A program made the translations under genes and the position numbers. This document shows positions 12,301 through 24,175 of a DNA stretch of 64,000 bases, one piece after another. The notes under the pieces were generated by a model, which was not told where the DNA came from, made no database searches, and saw only the letters and a program-made list of their open reading frames with translations. Each line of letters starts with the position of its first letter. Within the stretch, counting starts at the first letter, position 1. The stretch lies in contig NC_090716.1 of NCBI RefSeq assembly GCF_040954835.1, forward strand, positions 4,265,605 through 4,329,604. The letters are read 5' to 3'. The DNA is from Lepisosteus oculatus (Eukaryota > Chordata > Actinopteri > Semionotiformes > Lepisosteidae).

Positions 12301-15300
12301 ATTAGACTTGTTGAGGAAAAAAAAAAGACTGGCATCATTTGCACTATAATGGATCTTATTGATGAAATCTCAATAGCACTACAGAAATAGATCCTTACAC
12401 AACAACCAAATTCATCTTGTGAGCAAATGGTAATTAAGCCAATTATTGCGATTGAACACATCCCTGTAATTGCTTTGCCCATCAGCAGTTCTCTGAGCCT
12501 CTGAGGCCATAAGAATGACTCTTATTAGCGCTCCAGATTAGTGGTATTACAGTGTATTTCTACGCAACATGACTTCTCTCTATTAGTTTGATACCTGCCC
12601 TAAATATGCCATTTCCTCTCCTTTTTCTAACCACACTTTCATAAAAAAAGATTTGAAAAAACATCTTAGATCTGTTGATAGTAGTTCTGGAAAGGCATGG
12701 TCTAAAAGCTACGTGCTACTGAAGTCTTTATCTCTAAGACGGTGAATTCAAAAATGGAAAAGTAAAATGTATTTTTTTCTATTCAATATTCATATTCTTC
12801 ACCAGAGACGTCTCACGCATAGGATGAGAACACTGTCCCATTTCACAGAAGTATTGAATAAAACGCATTTAAACATTTTTTGGTCTTTTTAAAACAGGAA
12901 TATGGGATATTCACATGGAGGCTGTAGCATCTATTTGTGAAAAATGAGTGCAAGTATTCAAATTAATCCATCTTGTTTTTTCCTGTGCCTGCTGTCTTGG
13001 GGTGTCGTTTGTTTTCTAGTTCAGCGTCAAAAAATCCACGGAGCCCATACAGCCAAGGACTCTGCTGAAATTTCCCAAAATTTACAAGCCGAAGCCGGTG
13101 GTCACCTCTTCAGAAGTGATTAATTACCCAGATTACACCTTAGAGACAACAGCCGAGTCTACGTCTGAGAACACTGCAGAACCAGGCCGCGGTAACCTAG
13201 CAACAGAGGGATCTGAAGAGGTCTTTATCATCCCCAGGCAAGGTAAATCAGATAGGAGTAGATGCACTAGTGATTAAAAAAAACACAACAGGGAAAGAGC
13301 AAATTCCCTCTAATTCTTTTGAACGTAATTCATTTTCTGTTTTAACTTTTTTTTATCTCTGACATTTCATCTTTTACAATATCATTAAGACACTAGAAAG
13401 GCACTAGACGTCTCAGCGTCTACTGTAAGAAGGTCCCAGCAATTACCAAAAATTGCAGTTTATCTTTATGGAGCAGTGAGGAAATTATGCTGAATTTAAT
13501 TTAGACTGTTGTGTAGTTCCATTCCTCAGTATGGCACTGACAGTAGTGTCACTGCCAGAGTTTAAGTCTACTGAGGATATCCTATAGAAGAAAAAAGCTA
13601 TCAATTATGACATGATAATTTGCTTAATAATGAAGAGCTAATGGTATCATTACAGGTGAATCACTTTCTATCTATTCTCTAATGAGTTTTTTTTTATTAC
13701 CGTAGGCTTCTAATTAACTAATTAACTAATTAACTGAATGTACATGGTGAAAGCAAACAAGAGCTCGTCGTGATAAACAAAGTGGCATTTAAAATGGCAA
13801 CCAAATAAAGAAAGAAAATGTGCACGAGTCAATCCACGCCTGAATTCCATACTAAAGGAACTTTCAATTCAGAGGAAAAAAACAGGCTGCGATTTCCTTG
13901 CCATCTGTGATTTCTTATATACGCAGAACACATTTCTCTCAGGCCCGAGTGAAATCTGTAATCCGTCTGACCAAAATGCAAATTCAGAAAAGCGCCGCAT
14001 TCGTCTGTCAGACCCCGGCTTTCCGTGAGGTCGACCCAGGAGGTTTCAGGCTAACGCGAAGCGACGCGCTCGGAAGTCAATGCCCAGTGAGAGAGGCGTC
14101 TCTCCTCCGGTCTGCGAGCTCGTAACGCGCCCGGCAGTGAACGGCTGCGGCAGGTTGGCGCAGGTCCCAGTCTCCCACCAGCGGCGCAGGTGTCTCACCC
14201 GGAGAGCCGAACCTCTTAGAGCCCAGTTGTGTGGGTGTGCCGTCGGCTGTCCCACTGCGGGTCTCTGTCTCTGTAACCGGTTTGGCTGACTTTGTGAATT
14301 TCTCGTACCGTTGGACGTTAGAATATGCATTCTGTGACAGGCGCCTAAAATGTTGCGATAGGATAAGACTTTATTGTCTGATTTCTCAGAAATGCCTGCG
14401 GCATCAAAGGAGCTAGGTTTTACACACAGAGAAACATACAAAAACATACCAAGAGTGCAAGTGAACATCACCTGCAGGGCATTCTGCACCACCAATATCC
14501 TGCCACTGTATATTCTGTGATTAAATCTATGTTCTGTCTTCACCCTTATCTTGGCATTTAATGGTGACACATGAGGCTGGCTCTTTAGCTTGTAAAAAAG
14601 GCCCTCAAGAATGAGTTTTTTTAGAGCATAGCTACAGAAGTCACATTTGTATTCCTGTTTTTGGCACTGGGGAAACATCCCAGTTATCCTCTACATAAGA
14701 AATAAAGGACAACAGTCTCAAGTCTCCAAAAAAGAAAAGATTGTATTCACACCTCGTCATCGAGGTAGGGCCTGGTACTTACACTGCTAGCATCTGTCAT
14801 TCATTCATCTCTGCCCGGCCCACCGGTGCATGATCTCCTGAGCCTCGGGGAAGGTCCTGTAACTTTTACAACTGTTTCAGGACATGGACAGGGGAGCTTG
14901 AGGGAGTGCACTGGGCAGGAAGCAGAGAAGTGATTAGAAGGGCCCTCCACAGTGAATAGGGGTGAATACAACCTCAACAATATTTTCTTTATACGTTTTT
15001 CTGGAACAACTACTGTAGTAGTTCTCCAGTTTGCAAATGCATGTGAGGCTATGATTCCATCTACACTGTGTGCTACTGCTGCTGGTGTTGGGCCCAGGTG
15101 TGCCTAGGTCTTTTAAGAACAAGTTCATTGAAAGAGAGCTCTGCGATGGACACTTCCCATGAAATCCATGATGTTCCTGAAATGGAAGCTTTTTCAGGAA
15201 CATCTCACCCGGGATCCAAGTCCCACACTGACCCAAGGTTTGGGAACTGGATGTATTGAGCTCATGACCATTTATTTTTATAAACAATGAATTCCAGACT

Positions 15301-18300
15301 CCATCGATGGCATTCCTAGTTCCGAGGAAGCGAAGAGGGAGATGAAAACGAGCAGCTCCATGCTCAATCCGAAACTTCATTTCTCCCTGACCTACCACAC
15401 CCAGAAGAAGGAGCTGCAGGTCACAGTCATTGAAGGTATTGAGCATCTCTGCCCACAGCAGAGTCAGTATGTTTCCACATGCACATGTGCATTTAATGTC
15501 TGTCTGCTGTACCTGTATTTCCATAACTGTGGATTAATACTTTGCTGAATTGCATCTAAATGCACACCTAAATCAATCATCTTTACCTGGAACAGTTACA
15601 GGGCCACTGTGTCCAGCACAACCAAACCAGGATGCACAGAGTACAGAGTATTAAGATTTAAATGCCCTCATATCTCTTTTGAAGTGATTATTCTGTCTTT
15701 ATTTACAGGTAAACAGTTGACAGAAATCCTAAATTATTCTGGCTCTCAAAGTCTAAGAAAACAGTGAAATACACTGTTATTCTGTGACTTCTACTAGATG
15801 TAAATTTGCAGCACAGCTAAAGGACACCCAGTATCCAATATTTGTGGATAAAAGTATCAATTTACTTTTCTTTTATTCACGGAGAGTTAGATGAGTTAGT
15901 GCCCTGTGTTCCCTGATTTCAAACGATTGTTTACAGTACCATTCCACAGTATACTTCAACTGAAGCAAAGACTCTATTTAGGCTTTGATAGCAGTGACTC
16001 TAGGCTTGCCACCTGCCCCCATACTCCCCAGACACAGCGCAGGATGTCAAGGTTTTCCTGAAATTGAATTCAATTAACCTTAAAAGTGAGTGCTAAGGCC
16101 TTTACTAAATTTATATTGCTACCAAATTACCAGGTGGGGCTTGACAATACAACAGACAATACAACAGTTTTAAACAATAAAAAGCATCCCAAGTATATTT
16201 CTTCATCTGTGGCCTTCTTTATCTAGAGCAGTCATTTATATTTGGCTTCAAACTGCTGTCCTAATTTGCATGGCATGCTGACTGAATAAATAATCAGTTG
16301 TAACTACTCTCTTTACAGCTAAACTCTCTCAACTGGTATTCAATGCAAATTAGGATTATATTTTAATCAGTACAAGTTGTAGCTTTTAAAAAATGATCAT
16401 TGCAAACGATCAAGTAAATGGTAACATAAACATTGCTCTAGATTGTTTTTTAGCTCATAGACACATTTGACTGAATTTAAAACTTTGTTTTTTTGGGGTC
16501 TGTGTTTGATTGTTGGTGTAAGCTGTTCAGACTTGTTAAATGTACTTATCGACAGTCTACTGCTAGGGCCTATTAAAACAGGCATTCATCTCTTATTGAT
16601 TGCTAACCAAGGTTTGGTTTGCTCTTACTTAATATTATGTAGAGGGGGAAGGAATCTCACATTCTCTTGGTGTGCTTAAGAGCGTCTTCATTTCATATTC
16701 AATTTTTTACTGCTCTTTGCCAGCCAGCTCTCTTGCGTCAGTTCTTTAGTCACCCAGAAGTGCACTGATTATAATATTCCATACTGCGCAGAAAGGGACA
16801 TATTGAGCACTAGGGCCTAAGAGGAAGACATTTTTAATGTCATTTCTGTTTGCCTAACAATCTCTAAAAAGAGCTTGATATGAGACATGGAAATATATTG
16901 CCTTTCGTCTGAGTTGTAGCACCTATAAACTTCATTAGGATTACTTCTTAAATCAAGACTCTTTCAGGACCATCATTTACCAGATATTAACTCAAATTTA
17001 GAATTAACCTAGAAGAACATAGATGTGGGAGAACAGGTCAAAGTTACTTTACAGTACATAGAGTAGTTCATAATGAAATTCGAAATATAATTTCATTTGA
17101 TTCATGTCAGTGGATGTTTCTTAGTATTGAGCTTTGCTTCAGATTTAATAATGCATTTCCAAAGGTTTGGTTAAAGCCACACAAACCATCTGTTTATTGC
17201 ATGTTTGTTAATGACTGCTTGCACTCTATAAGATATGAGTGTGAGCCGCATTTCACCAGGTGTTTCTTGTTGAAAACATTCTCCTCTCTCTAGTGAGTTA
17301 ACGAGACAGCAGCAGTACTTGACAGCAAAAAGAAAAGTGCTCTTGGAAATAATCACAGGACTCCTGGGCACATCTTGTTGACTGTTTGCAGAGAGCTTCC
17401 CAATTATAACAAAGACACAAGCAAGCCAAAACAGAAAAGTCCACATGATTCTAACTGACCTTGACACAAATGTAGGCACAGTCTAGCTGCTTGACAAGAG
17501 CCTGCGCCACACTGTCAGAGGTGCAGATTTATATGAGCAGTGACGAGAAGAAGGCTGCCTGAGACTTGCACTTACTGTAAGTCTGTTTCAGCATGCTCCT
17601 GTATTCCCCATGCAGCATTAACCCACAGGCAAGTCAGATCATTGTGTTCTTCCAGAGAATCTCCTTCTGCAGCGACTTCAGGGTTGAGACAGATCTAACC
17701 TGTCGTTCTGGGGCGCTCTTAGCTTGAGACTAGGGTTTCATGGGGAAATGAGTTGAGGTTTCTGGTCTTGTGGCCACAGGGAACTAGCTGCCTGTTGTAA
17801 TTTTTTGGGCTAAACACATTGTGCTGAAACTTTGGGCATTTTCCGAAACATGCAAAATTGCGTACCGAGTCTGTTGCAGCAGCAAAGCCTCAAATTTGCT
17901 TCTTTGCATTTCAGTGCAACCCTCTGCCCTGATATTTTGTAAGAATCAGTAATTGTTATTCTTCACTAGAATGAGAGACAATACACAAACAACATGGTAG
18001 CAATAATGCTATCCTAATTATTCTGTCCATGACTGGTTTGTGGTTTTAAACCAACCAGACCTGAAGTTTCCTATCATTGCTTTTCTTTCTAAAAAAGCCT
18101 TTTCTGTAAAGCCTTCCTTATTGATATTATGTTTGAGGTTTAAACCTTTACATTTAGTTAAATCAATGCACATAGGAATGGATGGAGAGCCCACAGAGGA
18201 TGGCATTTAAAGGATTTATTTAAAAAGCACCCCCTTTTTCTCTGTGCAGCGCAGGTCTTCAACCTTTCAAACCTGCCAGCCGAGCACTGAATTGCTCTGT

Positions 18301-21300
18301 TGTTTTAACTCACTAAGCGGAGCACGTGAGCGTGGAGGCGGGGACAGACGGCTACATTGTGGGGCTGATGACGACCGAGACGGGCAGGAAGGAGGCCCAG
18401 ACGTCCATCAGGCGCCTGACACCCCACGTCCTCTGGGAGGAGCCCCTGGGGTTCCCGCTGCCGGAGGGCTACGAGGTGGAAGGGGAGATCGCCCTGTCCC
18501 TGTACAGCTGTGACCGCTACTCCAGGCAGGCCAACCTGGGCGTGGTGAGATTCAAACTGGCCGACGTGGGGATGCTCTCGGACGCCGACTGCTGGGTCGA
18601 CCTCCAGCGTCCTAAGCAGGTACCCCGTCTCTCTCTTTAAGATCCAAATACTTTAGCTCTCTGGGGGTCAGAATGGGCCAGGGCCGATCTCTTCGTGGTC
18701 TGTGAAATAACCAACAACCGACAATCAATCATCAATAACAAACTATCAATAATCAATCATCAACAATCGATCATCAATAACAAACTATCAATAATCAACC
18801 ATCAATCGGCAATAATCACTCAGGCTGTCTTTGGGATCCTGCTCTCCTATGGCAGTTAAAACAATGAAATGGAATTGAGGGATTGATGTATTGACTTATT
18901 TAACGGTTCAATTTTGTTTTCTGCCTTCACTATGGAAATGCTGGGAGGGGGGGTATTGGTGTAGTATAAGTTAGGGTAAAAGTAGTTCACATAGGGGGCT
19001 GTGTCAGCATGCATAGACTGCAAAGGAAGGTTTATTCCATGCTGAAAAGAGAAGAAAAGAAACACAAGAACCCAGCTACTTTCTTGACCAAATGAACTGC
19101 ACATTGCAGTGTACCTTTGAAGGGTTAAATCACAGCACTCACAGTGCCAGCAGAATAGCAGCCTCCTGTGATGCCATGTTCAGGACACTGGGGAGAAGGG
19201 CCAGGAGCGTCCTGTCTCCTTGAGCGATTGCGGTCCTCTCTCCCCAGCCGTAATCGGTGCAGGACCTCCTGTGCTTCTGTGTGCGGCGATTAACAATAAA
19301 AGCAAACAAATAAACCGAGCAGGACTTGTAAGATTTCCGTGCACTGCTCTGATGAAGCTCGTTTCCCAGCCGGCTGGAGGAGGTGAAGGTAGAGAGGTTC
19401 AGCTTTCAGAAGCACACTGCCTTCGTGTTGCGTAGAAGATGGTGCTAGCGAGAGGAATTTGCGTCATCAGGGACTCAGGAGAGTGAAAGAGCTGGCAGGG
19501 ATGCTGAAAACACTGGGTCTGCCAGGGACTCGGGGTGGGGAGGGGGGTGGGAGTGTGGTGGGATGTGAGTGTGTGTGCACTGTGGGTGAAATATACGAAA
19601 AAAGATGAGAAGGAAAAGCTGAAGAAGGAGGCAGAGAGACTGAGACAGCATAGGGCTGCAGTCAGGGGATTTCATCTCCAAATTGAGAGGCTCGTGTGTT
19701 TTCTGCAGAAGGAAGGGCATGAATGATTTATAAGTCGGTTTGAAAAAAGAGAAATACTTTGACTTTTTCCCTTGAAAAAGAAGGTGGCCAGGCAACCACC
19801 GTCACGATGACAGTAAGGGAAGCAGATGGGAAGGCAAGGCCGGTGCACAGAACAGACGAGGGCTTTTCTTGCACTCCGAGCCTTGTCAATTTTTCATTAT
19901 CCTCCTACAATATTTCTGAGGAGCGCTATGGTTTATTTATAAAAGCAGCTCCCTCCGAGAGGATCTGCTTACCTCACGGCTTGGTGCTGCAAGACTCCCT
20001 CCTGCGTAACTGGCATCGCTTGAAAAACGCTGTCTGTGTGGGAGAGTGAGAGGACAGAAATACGATCACGATGTGAGCTGGGAGTCCATCTGCCTGTCTG
20101 TCTCTCAATCTGCTCATCTGTTTAGTCCTCCCTCCCTGCATGCATAGAAAAGTTTGGGCTTATTGGAACAAGTAATTCAGATATCAAATCCTTTAGGCAT
20201 TCCTGAGACTGCTGATTATGCACGTCCCACAAACATCCTAAATGAACTCCCAAGAGAATGCAATCGCAGTAACATAACAAGTCGTCACAAATCACTTCTT
20301 AAAACGGAAATGTCTTTTTCTACGATCACTGCTAAATCAAAGAGATTGTGATGCTCTTTGATATACAAAAGCAAGCTTTTTTGGTCATTTTGTTTCTTAC
20401 TAACAGTGCGGTGGGCTCTGTCCATCACAGGCTCAGCTGCGTCAAAGCCTGTCTCATCATTCGGCCCGAGATTCTTTATGAACTGCTGGCAGTCAATGAT
20501 ACACAGATACACATCATCACGCTTTTCCTCCAGGTTATTGGAATTCTAATGACAGGCCATCTGACGCCAGTGGTTCTATTTGTTTGTCTCCTGTGCCCAC
20601 TTGTAATTCATTCAATGTGACATGCAGGAATTCCTAATTCAACCAATATGTTAATAGACGAACACCATGCCATAGGGCTACACAGCAGCATTGGTGCTGG
20701 ATGACTGCTAAGGTCTTTTTTCCTACATTTCAAGATGTCTTAACCTAAAAGGGGAAACAGTGATGAGCAGGAACCTGACAGCACCACAATTGCTGGCTTC
20801 CACCGAGCAAGGAGGGTGGAGAAGATTTTTTTAAATAGAAAACTGTATTTTGAGAAACACGCGAACCGATTTACTTTCCCCTGCCCTCCATTAACGCAGG
20901 GCCAGGGAGAAGGAGCAGCGGTCTTGCTGAGAGCCTTGCCAGCTCTGTGCCTTCCAGCATTGATCTGCCCCTCCAGTGTTGATGTACAGCTCAGCCGTGA
21001 TCACAGCTCGACTGGGTGAAGCACTGAAATATTTATGGCCCAGCTTTCCCGTGAGATGATCTTCATAAAAGTCAGCCAAGCAGTTCCTTTCGTTACGCTG
21101 CTAATTTGGGCCGTAAAATCGCAGGAGACATTGACTGAGTGCCGCGAGACAGACTTCGAGTGGTTTGGAATCTTGTTCTTCATGAGTGACTGGTGCCTTT
21201 TTTGCCGTACACAGCTGTGACCACTTCCACCCCCACGGTCAGAAGGCATGAAAAGCTCCTGCCACTATTAGGCGATAGTGTCCCGACCGGTGAGCCTGGT

Positions 21301-24175
21301 AATGGTAACAGCCTCACAGTGGATTCAATTCTGAGCATTCCTGAGTGGAGAATTCCTGAGTTTGCATCTTGTCCCCTTTGATGAGAGTTTTTTTCTAGGC
21401 GTTGGGACTTCTTCCTGCCTTTTATGAACATGCTGATAGGCTGATTGACTGGGCCAAGTTGTCCATTCCAGGGCTAGGCTCCTTCTTCATTGTGCGTAAG
21501 AATACAACCTAAACATTTCTACAGCTATGTCTCACCTCTCTGAAGAAACCTGTTTGTTCCAACAGAGAATCGGGATGTATCTATGGAAACTTGTAAGTCA
21601 CCTATACTCTGTTAGAATTTATTAGAATCTAGAATCTATTAGAAGAGACACTGCAAGTCCCACAGCTGGGCCAGAGGATTCAGAGGAAGAAGAGGACTAT
21701 CATCTGTTCACCTTGCTTGACCACCACAGATTGGGGGTGGAAGTGGGGTGGCCAGACAGATTTTAAACCGATAACCTTACTGTTTCAAAAAGAAAGGCTT
21801 TCAAAGGAGACCCAGGTGCTCTAGGGGTTAACGGCAACAGGGTTTTGCTACTGGGAGGTTCATGGTTCAAGTCCATTTTCCAGAGGCCACTCAAGACAAG
21901 TAAGCAAAACTAACTTAGCAAAAGTGAGATGTAGAACTGAGGCACTGCTGTAACGAGCTGTGTTTATTATTATTCTCATCAGAAATTACACCTTTCATTA
22001 AAGAAGTTTGCCGTTGAAGGCTAGAACTTTGTTACTTGTGTCTCTAATTTGATTAACCTTTTCCAAGGAATAGTCTTAATGACACTGAAAACCTTAGTAA
22101 ATTAGTGGGATTCTAACTTAGTGAAAAGAAAAGCAACATACCATACCAGAGCAGAGAAATGACTTTTTGATGCTCATCATATTGAAATCGTTCTCTCTGA
22201 GTCACAGTGTCATGACTGTGGGCTGCTGTCAAGGTGACTAATATTCATTTCTACATCTCCTTTTTTCTTTCCTGTCTACACGTTGATTACATAAACCAAA
22301 GGTGAAATGGTTTGCATTGTTACATTTTTTTTTACGGATGATGTCTCAAAACGGAGGAGGGTCTCAAATCGGAACATAACACCTTTAAATGACTGCAGCC
22401 GGATTCATGTGAATTGAACATCACTGAAATTCAAAATAAAAACAATGTTGCCTCTTACTAAGAGGAGCAGCTATGCATAATATTTTCATTAGAAAGTAAA
22501 AGAGACAGAAGTTGGATTCGATAATGCAAACACAGTGACTATTGAATGTAAGAGAAGCGAGATCCCATGACTTTTTAGCTGAGATTAATTTGATCAACCT
22601 GTAACCCAGGGTTTAGGCTGAACAGGTTATTCAGCTTCTCCTCAGTGGTGGATAATTTGAATACAGCACTTCAGGGACCAATTTGCTATTAATATGAGTG
22701 TCCTGGAGGAAAAGCAGATGTTTAAGACAGGGAGACACTCTGCATCAATGAATATCTATTGACTAGAACCAAATGGAATGTAAAGTTAACACAGTTTCCC
22801 ATGTTTTGTTGACTGACAATATTATGAAGGCACTGTATTTCTTTTCACATACACCTTCATGTATGGTACCATCTATCAGATTTGCTATTCAGCCATTTTT
22901 TGCACTGTGGCTCCTATTACACTTAGCAGCACTGATGGGAGGAGTAAAATGGCGCCTCTCACTGACAGCACTGCAAGGTCACAGGTGTTCAGCGTGTGGC
23001 GGAGATCACTGTTAAACCGGGACCTGTCTGACTGAAGACCAGGCCCCACAGGTAACCAGGCACTCTTGTGTTTCCAGGAGCTGAGCGCCTCAGTGGGAGA
23101 GATCCTGCTGTCCATCAGCTACCTGCCGGCCGCAAACAGGCTAGGAGTGGTGGTCATGAAGGCACGCGGCCTGCAGTCCGACAAGCTGAAAGACGTCATA
23201 GGTACGTTACTCTGACTCCATCCATCACAAAATAGACAATTTCTAGGCATATGCGCAGCACCATATTGTGCGATTCAGAACAAGGCAAGAAAACATCTGG
23301 TAAGGTGAAGCGGCCTTATTAAGTTGTAAACAAGCAGGCTTGTGAATACACCTCTGTTATTCCAATTGAAATATTGCTCTCGATTTTTTAGATACTTTTG
23401 CTGAAAAATACTACTTACTTTTTAACTCTGCATGCAGATCACGTTGGAACATTTCTGCAGTGAATGTCGGCTGCACAAACTGTGTTGATTCGCTCGTACA
23501 TCACATTACATTACACGAGTCATTACAGTGACTAGTGAGCAGGAAGGGCTGCTTCATGTCACAATTCTTGTGAGCGCTCACTGCCGCCTGTGGTGAGACC
23601 AGGGGTTTTTGACAACATGGTACTTTCGCGATTCACGAAGTTCACGATTTTGGGCTTAATTCGAAATTTGTCCAATTTTTCTAAAACATCAATGAATTTG
23701 TTTAATTACTGGTCTGAGGAGCTGGGACAGCAGTGCCCCTGTAACTGGGAAAGTGACCGGCCTGTGTGCATGGCATACCTGGATTTCCTTAAATCCCAGA
23801 CACGTCCGCTCCAGCTCGCTTTTTCGCCCCGCGCGCGATGTGAGGCAACATCCCCTTGTTTCCGCAGACATCTCGGTGAAGCTGGCCCTGAAGCACCAGT
23901 CCACCAAGCTGAAGAAGAAGCAGACGCGGAGGGTGAAGCACAAAATGAACCCCGTGTGGAACGAGATGATGATGTTCGAGGTCCCCCACGAGCTGCTGTC
24001 CAAGTCCTGCCTGGACCTGGAGGTGCTGAACCAGGCCGGCGGGGGCGGCGAGCAGCAGTCTCTGGGCCACTGCTCCCTGGGGCTGCAGGCCAGCGGCACG
24101 GGGCTGCAGCACTGGGAGCAGATGCTCAACAACCCCAGGAAGCAGATTGCCATGTGGCATCCTCTGTACGGGTAA
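6190..24175 (+). CDS. syt13: Synaptotagmin-13, complete, six coding exons
   Basis: SYT13 is an atypical, Ca2+-independent synaptotagmin implicated in vesicle and membrane trafficking. Joined exons are 6190-6366, 13020-13242, 15298-15435, 18318-18619, 23078-23201 and 23868-24175. They total 1272 nt, giving 423 aa plus stop; human SYT13 is about 426 aa. All splice phases agree (0,1,1,0,1). Residues 5-30 form the single N-terminal transmembrane segment. A linker follows with the family motif VKKSTEP, then C2A (about 155-280) and C2B (about 285-423). C2B begins GEILLSISYLPAANRLGVVV and ends QIAMWHPLYG. The Ca2+-binding aspartates of classical C2 loops are not present; for example SDPYVK is replaced by GDISVK. 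The polybasic strand KLKKKQTRR is kept. The start is the only ATG before the membrane segment in frame. SYT13 converges with PRDM11, as I remember for human. Confidence 0.95.
6367..13019 (+). other. syt13: SYT13 intron 1
   Basis: A 6.7 kb intron, mostly AT-rich. It contains a minus-oriented 5S-derived SINE near 10.1-10.7 kb, short (TA)n tracts near 7850 and 9310, and a CT-rich stretch near 9680-9720. No additional exon is convincing. Confidence 0.8.
10122..10690 (-). repeat. 5S-rRNA-derived SINE with L2-like tail
   Basis: Read on the minus strand, the head contains GGCCTGGTCAGTACCTGGAT followed by GGGAGACCTCCTGGGAA, the 3' half of 5S rRNA with its internal promoter region. The body includes CAGTAGGGGGCGCTCACCC. 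The tail has TAAAGCGCTTTGAGTGGAGT and an ATT-repeat end. This is the layout of a SINE3-type element. The 5' part of the 5S head is eroded. Confidence 0.75.
13020..13242 (+). CDS. syt13: SYT13 coding exon 2
   Basis: Follows a ttttctag acceptor and reads FSVKKSTEPIQPRTLLKFPK, the signature linker of SYT13, then SEVINYPDYTLE. It ends EVFIIPRQ in phase 1 before gtaaat. The region between the conserved ends is the fastest-evolving part of the protein. Confidence 0.93.
13243..15297 (+). other. syt13: SYT13 intron 2
   Basis: Contains a TAATTAAC tandem tract near 13.71 kb, a CpG-rich patch at about 13.98-14.29 kb and a perfect 13-bp-arm hairpin near 15.17 kb. Long minus-strand ORFs here overlap the GC-rich patch or run antisense to exon 3 and look fortuitous. 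Confidence 0.7.
13980..14290. promoter_or_regulatory. Intragenic CpG-rich patch in SYT13 intron 2
   Basis: A 300-bp GC- and CpG-rich stretch (many CG pairs, for example GCGAAGCGACGCGCTCGG) sits in an otherwise AT-rich intron. It could be an alternative promoter, an enhancer CpG island or a CpG-rich repeat. No exon with splice consensus and protein similarity is visible in it. Confidence 0.4.
15298..15435 (+). CDS. syt13: SYT13 coding exon 3
   Basis: Follows attccag and reads DSIDGIPSSEEAKREMKTSS, then NPKLHFSLTYHTQKKELQVT, the first beta strands of C2A. It ends in phase 1 at gtattg, a slightly weak donor supported by frame continuity. Confidence 0.88.
15436..18317 (+). other. syt13: SYT13 intron 3
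   Basis: AT-rich, with only short composition-driven ORFs. I recognise no exon, RNA gene or repeat family in it. Confidence 0.7.
18318..18619 (+). CDS. syt13: SYT13 coding exon 4
   Basis: Encodes most of C2A (HVSVEAGTDGYIVGLMTTET through DADCWVDLQRPKQ). The acceptor ctcactaag is the only one that keeps the required phase 1; an upstream gtgcag near 18249 would not. The exon is GC-rich against an AT-rich intron. Ca2+-ligand acidic residues are absent from the loops. Confidence 0.88.
18721..18818. repeat. 42-bp tandem minisatellite, about two units
   Basis: TCATCAATAACAAACTATCA starts at 18729 and again at 18771, giving a 42-bp period. Shorter CAATCATCAA submotifs lie within and around it. Nearly pure A/T/C on the plus strand. 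Confidence 0.7.
18955..19110 (+). repeat. Foldback repeat family, left arm copy
   Basis: Shares GTAGTTCA, GTCAGCATGC, TAG/A-CTGCAAAGGAA and GGTTTATTCCATGCTGAAAA with the longer palindromic copy at 63.6-63.8 kb, but lacks about 12 nt in the middle and the complementary right arm. Confidence 0.65.
21805..21960 (+). repeat. Possible tRNA-derived SINE head
   Basis: GGTTCAAGTCC fits a pol III B box, and GCTCTAGGGGTTAAC about 45 nt upstream is an A-box-like motif. An ATT-rich stretch follows. No cloverleaf is intact, so this is at best a decayed SINE. Confidence 0.35.
23078..23201 (+). CDS. syt13: SYT13 coding exon 5
   Basis: Follows gtgtttccag and starts C2B with SVGEILLSISYLPAANRLGV, the best conserved block of the family, then KARGLQSDKLKDVIG. 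It ends in phase 1 at gtacgt. Confidence 0.93.
23202..23867 (+). other. syt13: SYT13 intron 5
   Basis: Almost entirely occupied by a dispersed repeat that has a second copy in PRDM11 intron 2, followed by about 130 bp of unique sequence up to the exon 6 acceptor. Confidence 0.7.
23226..23742 (+). repeat. Dispersed repeat, copy A
   Basis: Shares many blocks with 47343-47725, for example ACAAAATAGA, TGCGATTCAGAA, GTGAAGCGG, CTTGTGAATACA, GTGCTCTCGA/TTGCTCTCGA, AAGTTCACGAT and TTCGAAAT. Same orientation in both. This copy has about 150 extra bases in its middle. No coding potential or known terminal signature is recognised. Confidence 0.65.
23868..24175 (+). CDS. syt13: SYT13 terminal coding exon 6
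   Basis: Follows tttccgcag and encodes the remainder of C2B: DISVKLALKHQSTKLKKKQT, HKMNPVWNEMMMFEVPHELL and NNPRKQIAMWHPLYG, then TAA. A Gly-rich loop (NQAGGGGEQQ) replaces the acidic third Ca2+-binding loop seen in Ca2+-dependent synaptotagmins. Confidence 0.93.

Larger units (their letters stand above)
18620..23077 (+). other. syt13: SYT13 intron 4
   Basis: Holds a CAATAAT-type tandem repeat just after the donor, one arm of a foldback repeat family, a G-rich stretch near 19.53 kb and a possible tRNA-headed SINE near 21.8 kb. No additional coding exon was recognised. Confidence 0.7.

Noticed and set aside
14046-14678. 210-codon minus-strand ORF
   Set aside because: Starts beyond and runs into the CpG-rich patch of SYT13 intron 2; no homology recognised and low expectation of stops in such GC-rich DNA.
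14934-15524. 196-codon minus-strand ORF
   Set aside because: Overlaps SYT13 exon 3 in antisense and shows no family features.
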